Below are positions 57,200-64,000 of a DNA stretch of 64,000 bases, piece by piece. The stretch comes from Hyperoplus lanceolatus (Eukaryota > Chordata > Actinopteri > Uranoscopiformes > Ammodytidae): NCBI GenBank assembly GCA_026929865.2, contig CM049410.1, positions 7,120,501-7,184,500 on the forward strand, written 5' to 3'. The notes under the pieces are model-generated. The model was not told where the DNA came from. It was given only the letters and a program-made list of their open reading frames with translations, and did no database searches. The translations under genes and the position numbers were made by a program. Within the stretch, counting starts at the first letter, position 1. Every line of letters starts with the position of its first letter.

Positions 57200-57400
57200 C
57201 AAATGTTCAGGTGACATCATCACAACCTGAGATCAAAGGATCTTCAGAAATTAAAGGAATAATGTACCTGAAGCTCCGCCCCTCAAACCAGCCAGCTCAG
57301 AGATCAAAGGATTCTGTTCCAGAAGCTCCGCCCCTCAAATCAGTGACACAAAAAACAAAAAAGGCTGCAGCCTAGCAACAGTTGCTAGGCTGCAGCTCTT
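57200..57400 (-). promoter_or_regulatory. promoter-like region of the 734-aa gene
   Basis: Contains GGTGACATCATCAC (57210-57223, CRE/AP-1-like), two TCF/LEF-like AGATCAAAGG sites (57230-57239, 57301-57310) and two identical GC-box motifs CTCCGCCCCTC (57274-57284, 57326-57336), arranged as a partial direct repeat. A 33-bp perfect palindrome at 57364-57396 has arms GCTGCAGCCTAGCAAC around one A; its inner CTAGCAAC/GTTGCTAG halves resemble RFX half-sites in everted order. No TATA box was identified. The regulatory roles are inferred from motif shape only. Confidence 0.5.
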
Positions 57401-58991
57401 TTTTTCATCTCAATTTTCCTTGGAGTTCGATGGAAACATTAAAGTAGGCCTATGAGTTTATTAGCCCCAGTGATAGCTGTCATTTAAACAGACCTGCAAA
57501 CTCGGTCGGGCTGTCCAAATTATTGACTATTGTTAAATATCATTCACACAACCAGAGATTTCCACTATTGCCTGCAATGTCCAGCTGGGTGAAAATAGTA
57601 GCCAGCTGAGATCCCAACCCACCTAGGGTGGTCCGGGGGGGGATTATTTTTTTTACTTTTTAAAGTGAAATGCATGAATCTGGTGCACTTTGAGAGGAAT
57701 ATTAAGAGGCTAAATCTGAGGAATTTTGTGTTAACAAGTCATTTGGAGACACTGGGTCGGAGGAATTAGAAGCTATTGAAGAAAGACACATGGATTTTCC
57801 ATAAAAATATTAGTTTAAAATAAAATATTATGCAGGGTCATATTTCTCTGTAATATATAGATACATTTATTTGCAGTGAGAGGAACGAAGCAGAATAACT
57901 CTGTTGTCCAGCTATCTTTTTTTCCACAGACGAGGCTGAAATAGGCTATACAGTAGGCCTACATGGGCATCTGAGGGCAGCCCCATTTCCAAATGTTTTT
58001 AAATACACTCAATACACACTGTGTATGGACGTGAACGTGATGTGATCAATTAAACTCGGATTACCCCCCAGATTAACTGATTAAATTATTGGGCTATTAA
58101 CTATCTACAACAAAACATTGCATTAATTTGTTGTATGATATAATAATATGATGTTAATATCAAACGCACAAACTAATAAAAAAAAAAAAATAAAAAATTT
58201 GGGGGCCTTATGCCTCGGGCCCGGCTCTGATTGTGAGCGCACTGCAGGCGCTTAATTTCCGCAATGTGCGCTCATTAAAATGTCAGCTTTACTTAAGAGT
58301 CCTGTGTGGGTCAAAAGTGCAGTGCAAAATATGCAGCATAACGTTATAACATTAGTCTACGACCGTGATGTTAAATCACCTTCACACAAAGCCTCCGCCC
58401 GAGCAAAGCAGCGAGTCGATCGTTGTGACGGTGAAAATCACCGGGAGACCCCGCCAGTGTGAGCGAGTGAGCCGCCTCTCAGAAAAAAACTCTGTGGTTT
58501 GATGGATAAAATGATAGTCGGGGATATCCTGCCCATTAACGGCTTCTGCGATCTGTTTGTGTGTCTCGAGTATGGAGTCGAAATACACAGAGCCATGTCG
58601 GCAAACTGACAGTGCGACTAAATAAAGGGACTGTAGGCCTACAGTGCGTCCCTCTGTTAGTTTCTGTTTTCAGCCGAGTAAGTTGCATTCACCTCCGTCG
58701 CATTGACAGCGTTTAATCAAAGCCTCTAATAATTTTTTTTAATTATCAAAAAGGCTTTGATAGAGACTTTTAGCCAATTCTAAAGTCTGAACACACACAG
58801 CGTCAGCAGAGATGCTTTACGGTGCCCGATCTTAATGCTGATTGGACAATACTCATGACGTCTACCAAATATGTTTTATTGCCAAGATAACGATATCCCC
58901 TTGACTCACACTATGGTAACTCGCCCACACAGTCCAGTCTGGGAAGTGCTGACTGACTTCTCTGGCAGCTCAATCAAAATTGAGCCCAGGT
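57401..58991. other. hAT debris, no gene
   Basis: 57615-57800 matches the interior of the hAT MITE at 14002 in reverse (GGTCCGGGGGGG, GTGAAATGCATGAATCTGGT, GACACTGGGTCGGAGGAATT). 58205-58232 (GGCCTTATGCCTCGGGCCCG then GCTCTG) looks like the right end of the hAT family whose left end starts at 28385. 58233-58700 is CpG-containing without a supported frame. Confidence 0.55.
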
Positions 58992-60891
58992 GCATTCTGT
59001 TTCCACTGATCATCCTTAAGATGTTTTTACAGCTTAATTGGAGTCCACCTGTGGTAAATTCAGTTGATTGGACGTGAAATCAAAAGGCACACACCTGTCT
59101 ATATAAGGTCCTACAGGTAACAGTGCATGTCAGACCACAAAACAAGCGTGAAGTCGAAGGAATTGTGCGTAGACCTCAGACTGGGGCGACGATTCATTTT
59201 TCAACAGGACAACGACCCCAAGCACACAGCCAAGATATCGAAGGAGGAGCTTCAGGACAACTCTGCAAGGTTTTTCCTGCATTCAAAAAATTTTGCCGCC
59301 CGCCAAAGGAATTTTAGCGCCCCCCAAAGGAAAATCCTCAGCGCCAAAGTGTTTTTTTTTTTATATATAGATAAATAAATAAAAATCTACTTAAAACAGC
59401 TCCAAATGTGTTTCCATTTCCGCGCCATTCCAGTCATGTTACTTGCAATCTCAGTTGTAAAAAAAGAAATCAGGTCGGGGATAATCGTTATTAAACTATC
59501 ATTGGCATGCAGGCTTATAAATGCAGCAAACCCTTTCAGCCGTGAGCTCCGCTCGGCCCCTCCCTCACCTGATAGTTTCGCTAACGGCTAGTCCAGAGAG
59601 TACGAGGGAGATGTTGCGCATTGCCGGGTGTTTTGAAAAACTTCTAGATGACGAGAATAAAGGTAAAACTAATTGTGTTGTCTGAAAACACTTCAGACTC
59701 ACAACAAACTAAAAAAATGTGCAAGATTTGTCACGCGCGGACACGCGAGTAACATGACATACGCGACCGAGAGACAGAGAGAGAAAGAAAAGTGATATAC
59801 GACCTGATCTGCACCTTTAAACATCCCGACCAATTTGTTTATTCACTTTAAGTCGAGTCATAGTGGTCTATGACCAAGCAATCAATGAATAAAAACACAG
59901 GAAGTTTAAAGCTCCTGCCACCACAACTGTCAACACCACAATGCAATGCCTATCCAGCCAGCTCCATGACATAAATAAATCATGCCCTTACATTCAATGC
60001 TAGCAAAAGACGTGCCCTATCAACACCATTTACAACTGGTTATTTTTATTTTGACATATTTTTATTAAATTATTAAAAATATGTTTCACTTATTTAGCCT
60101 ATTTCTATTCTCCCTGTTTTCAGTTCAATTAGGCCTTTGCTTAAAGTCCAAAGTCATGGTGTTTTCAGAAAAAAAACCTTGTTAAAAGTAAAATAAATGC
60201 ATAATGTTCTTAAATCAATGATTAACTGTCTTTAATAATCGTGATAACACAATGTGATTACTCAAAATAATCATGATTATGATTTTTTCATAATCGAGCA
60301 GCCCTACCTTCTTCCATGGTTTAGATCAATTAAAGTATTAAACAGGTAGGCCTAGTCATTATTAGTATTTTGACTTCATATCTACAGGTTGTTTATTGTG
60401 ATTTCATAAGCGTCAGTGAGCTCCATGGTAACGCAGTGATTGACAGGCTGACTGAAATGCTCTTGAGCTGGACAGAAACTCCCCTCTCCCAACCCAACAC
60501 CCCTCTTAAAATACACAAACCGTTTGCCTTTACTGTCGCGACCCCAAAAAAAGTCGGTCGCGTACTGACCCCCCAAAGGCCCATTCTGAGCCAGGAAAAA
60601 CCCTGCTCTGTGAATGTCCTAGAGCCAGAGGCTTTAATTGCTGCCAAAGGTGCCACAACAAAGTGTTGTGCAAAGGCTGTGAATACTTATGTACATATTA
60701 TATTTTCCTTCTTTATTTCTAATGAATTTGCAAACATATAAATAAAAAAATGTTTTTGTGACGTTGTCATTATGGGGTATTGTGTGTAGAATTTGGAAGA
60801 AAAAAATGTATTGAATCCAGCCTTATTCCAGGTTGTAACATAACAAAATGTGGAAGAAGTGAAGCGCTGTGAATACCTTCTGTATGCACTG
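58992..60891 (+). mobile_element. Tc1 element with its middle replaced
   Basis: 58992-59262 is the Tc1 5' part: TGTTTCCACTGATCATCCTT, the promoter-like CTATATAAGGTCC, and a start near 59127 reading MSDHKTSVKSKELCVDLR. It joins by internal deletion to FQQDNDPKHTAKISKEEL, the block around the second catalytic acid. 60609-60891 is the 3' part: transposase end (EALIAAKGATTK), poly(A)-type AATAAA, and the right terminal repeat GTGAAGCGCTGTGAATACCT...ATGCACTG. The left terminal repeat is missing. Residues between are foreign or deleted, so the copy is inactive. Confidence 0.85.
59263..60608. other. foreign sequence inside the Tc1 element
   Basis: Bears no Tc1 text. CGCCCGCCAAAGGAATTTTA and CGCCCCCCAAAGGAAAAT are near-duplicates at about 59298-59335. 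AATCGAGCAGCCCTA at 60293-60307 is the end of a common fish DNA element. No gene is called; frames are under 125 codons and lack support. Confidence 0.45.
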
Positions 60892-61397
60892 AACACACCT
60901 GAGGCTACGAGGATTAACAATAGCTCAGTATCTTTAACCAATTTATATTTAGTTGTGCTAGCTTGTTGTCTGATATTAAGCTAGCATTGGTGTTATTTGA
61001 GTTTAGCAGAACCTTAGTTTTTTTTGGAGATGATTTAGGATTTTCCTGTTTCCTGTTCACACGTGAACTTGAACATATCCATGGAGAATCTGACCAGGGG
61101 AATGTGCAGATCTATCCTTTCACACATGCAGCACACTTCAGGAGATTGTCCTGAAGTGTGGAACGTATGCAAATATGCTAGAAACAGTCCGGGTAATTTG
61201 GGAGATGGGCGGTGCCTGGACTTGCTGAATGTTTGTGGACCTCTTCGTCCTTAATACTTGCGCAGCGTAACCCACAGCTGAGCTCACCTGGTAAACTCCA
61301 GCTAATTACCAAAGTTCAGTGCATGTGTGAAAGAGATTAAAGTTACCTTACCTTGTTTATTTATATTCCTCAATAAAATCAATGACTTGCTTTCTCC
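60892..61397. other. no gene seen
   Basis: An inverted pair CACTTCAGGA/TCCTGAAGTG lies at 61135-61159. Otherwise unremarkable. Confidence 0.5.
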
Positions 61398-61960
61398 CTG
61401 TAGTGTGTAACAGTCAGTTTTCTAACATGTAGTGCCACTAGGTGTCGCCTCCTTTTGTTTTCTGTCCGCTTATATATCTAGCTTGTATATCAGTACGCTG
61501 AGCAGTATTTCATGCCCTGTGAATATAATGGCTAACTATCAACTGAGCAGTAATGTATTGCGAAACGTTTAGTTTAGTTTGGTTGCTTCTTCTGCTGTGT
61601 ACGGCTGAGGACAGCCGTATTATAAACAGGGGGGAATATGTAACAGTTGGTTATATACATGTAGCGCCACTAGGTGGCACCTCCCTTTGTTTGTTGTGGA
61701 ATCTAATGTTGAACATGAAGAAGAACGCATGTGCTTCTCCGCTCTGCTAAAAGTAACTATGCAGTCTACGAGTCAAGTCTCCATTTATATTCTTTATTTT
61801 GTAATGATTTGGTGTTGGTAGGAATCTCGGACTATGTTCCTGAACGCATATGCTTAATATATATAGTACTGTAGAGACCTGGCTTGATATGGTCAATGTG
61901 TAATAAAAGTACCGTGAGGAGAATCCCACAATTGCCTACCGAGTCTTCATGCTAACCGGA
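61398..61960 (+). mobile_element. LTR-retrotransposon-like fossil fragments
   Basis: Two related stretches begin TGTAACAG (61406 and about 61639) and share a CACTAGGTG..GCCTCC/GCACCTCC segment. The second is preceded by a purine-rich tract ACAGGGGGGAATA like a polypurine tract. This suggests remnants of two LTRs of a small element of unknown family. No gag, pol or integrase text accompanies them. It is old and incomplete; the call is tentative. Confidence 0.35.
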
Positions 61961-62217
61961 GCTATTGCTATCAGACCAGAACCATAACCTGCACTAGGGT
62001 TGGGCGATATGGAACACATCTTATATCACGATATAGGTAATTGAATATCACGATATGGATATATATCACGGTATAGTATTTTTCCTTTAAATTCAATGGA
62101 TTACAATAACCGTACTGAACTTGAATCACATTAGATTAGAGCCCCCGTGTGGCGCGGCGTTGTAACTGCAGTGTAACTGTAGGGACTCGGAGGGACAGCT
62201 GCCTCCAGCTTTATCTA

Positions 62218-63083
62218 CACTCAACAAAAATATAAACGCAACACTTTTGTTTTTGCTCCCATTTTTCATGAGATGGACTTAAAGATCTAAAATTCATTCC
62301 AGATACACAATTGTACCATTTCTCTCAAACATTGTTCACAAATCTGTCTAAATGTGTGATAGTGAGCACTTCTGCTTTGCTGAGATAATCCATCCCACCT
62401 CACAGGTGTGCCACATCAAGATGCTGATCTGACATCATGATTAGTGCACAGGTGTGCCTTAGACTGTCCACAATAAAAGGCCACTCTGAAATGTGAATTT
62501 TTTTGCTTTATTGGGGGTCTGGGGACTCAGAACCAGTCAGTATCTGGTGTGACCACCATTTGCCTCATGCAGTGCAACACATCTTCTTCGCATAGAGTTT
62601 ATCAGATTGTCAATTGTGGCCTGTGGAATGTTGGTCCACTCCTCTTCAATGGCTGTGCGAAGTTGCTGGAGACGGCTTATGGTGGAGAAATGAACATTCA
62701 ATGCACGAGCAACAGATCTAGTTGACATTCCTGCTGTCAGCATGCCAATTGCACGCTCCCTCAATGCTTGTGGCCTCTGTGGCATTTTGCTGTGAGACAA
62801 AACTGCACATTTCAGGGTGGCCTTTTATTGTGGACAGTCTAAGGCACACCTGTGCACTAATCATGATGTCAGATCAGCATCTTGATGTGGCACACCTGTG
62901 AGGTGGGATGGATTATCTCAGCAAAGCAGAAGTGCTCACTATCACACATTTAGACAGATTTGTGAACAATGTTTGAGAGAAATGGTACAATTGTGTATCT
63001 GGAATGAATTTTAGATCTTTAAGTCCATCTCATGAAAAATGGGAGCAAAAACAAAAGTGTTGCGTTTATATTTTTGTTGAGTG
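62218..63083 (-). mobile_element. young Tc1-type element with 278-bp terminal inverted repeats
   Basis: The left terminal repeat 62218-62495 and right terminal repeat 62806-63083 start CACTCAACAAAAATATAAAC and differ, by eye, at a single position (CCACTCTG against CCACCCTG reversed). TA flanks both sides (62216-62217, 63084-63085). The central 310 bases hold an internally deleted transposase gene. It inserted into the hAT element at 61995-63203. Confidence 0.97.
62537..62785 (-). CDS. internally deleted Tc1-like transposase
   Basis: Starts at ATG 62785 and encodes 82 aa. Residues 1 to about 36 (MPQRPQALRERAIGMLTAGM, then STRSVARALNVHFSTISRLQ) are the N-terminal helix-turn-helix that binds terminal repeats. 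About 37-82 (QLRTAIEEEWTNIPQATIDN, then LINSMRRRCVALHEANGGHT, RY, stop) are the extreme C-terminus. The DDE catalytic core between them is gone, and the two ends join in frame. The product cannot catalyse transposition; it would keep only the DNA-binding part and might compete for ends if expressed. The deletion preserves the frame, but that may be chance. Confidence 0.92.
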   Translation of the reverse strand: MPQRPQALRERAIGMLTAGMSTRSVARALNVHFSTISRLQQLRTAIEEEWTNIPQATIDNLINSMRRRCVALHEANGGHTRY

Positions 63084-63203
63084 TATCTATGCTCCCGCCA
63101 CATGAACTTTTTTTCTCCGCGGTATAAACGGTATGGCCAAATCTCTCCCGGTAGACACTTTCATATCGTCCACGATATGATATCGTCATATCGCCCAGCC
63201 CTA

Positions 63204-63394
63204 ACCTGCACCATTCACCGTTACAAGTGCTTGAGTCCATCTGGACATTATAAAGCATCAAATTCAACTAATTCCAGAAATTCCATTGGAATAATCTGTA
63301 TGATGGCATCAACTGTTCTCTGCAACATTTTGCACCTCCCTGCAGGGCTCAGCCATATGCAGATACAAAGCAAAGCACGGAAGATGGCAAATGG
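63204..63394. other. no gene seen
   Basis: Short unique-looking interval starting with the right hAT target duplication. Confidence 0.5.
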
Positions 63395-63849
63395 GCAGAG
63401 GTGGAAAGAGTACAAAAATATTCTACTCAAGTAAAAGTATGATTACTTGGATGAAATTTTACTTAAAGCTGCAGTTGATACTTTCAGCCGTTGGGATCCC
63501 AACGGCTGTTTTCCCAACGCTCTACCTGCTGTAGCTCCTCCCTCTGAACGACAGCTACGCGCGTTCATGTGAATTCAGTTACATTGACAAGAGACAAACA
63601 CCATGTCCGATTCCGAGGTGATTAAACATTAGTAATGATAACTACATACGTACATATTGAGCATACATTTTAATCACAGACATACCATGTATGTTAGCTT
63701 AAAATCATTGTAAGTGTGCTGGTAGGCCTAACAAAAGTAGCTGTAACAGCCAGGCAAGATAGCAAACTAATTGTAACAGAGCCGAGAGGTGTGTGTGTAT
63801 CTCCTACTATCTATGCTGCTCTGACCGCAGCTGGGAGGGGCTGCTCGGG
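63395..63849. other. partial DNA-element ends
   Basis: 63395-63450 (GGCAGAGGTGGAAAGAGTAC, CTACTCAAGTAAAAGTA) is the left end of the hAT-like repeat family seen at 33818-34811. From 63466 another element begins (AAAGCTGCAGTTGATACTTT). A 24-bp perfect palindrome CAGCCGTTGGGA/TCCCAACGGCTG lies at 63485-63508. Right ends lie outside or are missing. Confidence 0.5.
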
Positions 63850-64000
63850 CAGTGTTGCCAACTTAGCGATTTTGTCGCTATATTTAGCTACTTTTCAGCC
63901 CCCCTGGTGACTTTTTTTTCAAAACAGCGACAAGCGACAAATCTAGCTTTTTTTCTGGTGTAATTGGTTACTTTTTCGCCGAAGCAAATATCACTTTTAA
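63850..64000 (+). mobile_element. hAT left end, cut by the window edge
   Basis: CAGTGTTGCCAACTTAGCGA, then GCGACAAGCGACAAATCTAG, the characteristic start of a common fish hAT family. It continues past the window. Confidence 0.7.

Larger units (their letters stand above)
61995..63203. mobile_element. hAT element hosting a Tc1-type element
   Basis: The ends TAGGGTTGGGCGATATG and CATATCGCCCAGCCCTA are inverted. ACCTGCAC flanks both sides exactly (61987-61994, 63204-63211), an 8-bp hAT target duplication. ATATCACGATAT words fill the subterminal regions. After subtracting the nested element the hAT copy is only about 340 bp, a MITE. Confidence 0.93.

Noticed and set aside
59127-59378. Intact Tc1 transposase
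   Set aside because: N-terminal residues join directly to the FQQDNDPKHTAK block and the frame then leaves Tc1 sequence; most of the protein is absent.

Overview
The window is vertebrate DNA, most probably from a teleost fish. Three things point that way: four tRNA-derived SINEs with one shared body, Tc1/mariner elements whose ends and transposase signatures are those common in fish, and a dense layer of hAT-, Harbinger- and foldback-type elements with long CA/TG microsatellites. No operon, Shine-Dalgarno or other prokaryotic signal is visible. All calls come from reading the sequence by eye; no search was run.

Layout. 1-3.6 kb: AT-rich DNA, a LINE 3' tail and a CpG-richer repeat. 3.6-15.3 kb: a decayed ZBED-like hAT transposase gene split by a 10.3-kb hAT-type insertion (4863-15145, 14-bp inverted ends, 8-bp target duplication). 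That insertion contains a SINE, a 5.7-kb Harbinger-like interval, a LINE fragment, a 175-bp-period satellite and two more hAT elements. 15.3-24 kb: inverted-repeat elements, a LINE C-terminus and a broken gypsy-type integrase fossil. 24-35 kb: nested hAT-like elements, two opposed copies of one hAT family (12.2 and 28.4 kb), tiny palindromic insertions and one candidate exon of unknown origin (31570-31663). 35-43 kb: the least repeat-dense part, with microsatellites and two SINEs, possibly intronic. 43-51 kb: two Tc1-type remnants, then two large AT-rich inverted-repeat elements. The first (45445-49881) encloses an L2-like fragment, a promoter-like block and a two-exon reading frame. 51-54 kb: microsatellites and a 521-bp element carrying a first-exon-like reading frame.

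The one substantial intact gene is on the minus strand at 54858-57062. It encodes 734 aa without an obvious intron in the coding part and is unrecognised. Residues 499-600 are 17 hexapeptide repeats of the QIDGNE type. Its upstream side holds two TCF/LEF-like sites, two GC boxes and a 33-bp perfect palindrome. The 3' end of the gene is tandemly duplicated downstream.

57-64 kb: hAT debris, an internally replaced Tc1 element, an LTR-like fossil, and a hAT element (61995-63203, exact 8-bp target duplication) that hosts a young Tc1-type element. The 278-bp terminal repeats of that young element differ at one position. The window ends inside another hAT left end.

Overall this is a graveyard of DNA transposons around one lineage-specific-looking host gene. 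The gene products do not form a visible pathway. The informative relations are nesting order and inverted or direct duplications, which give relative ages.
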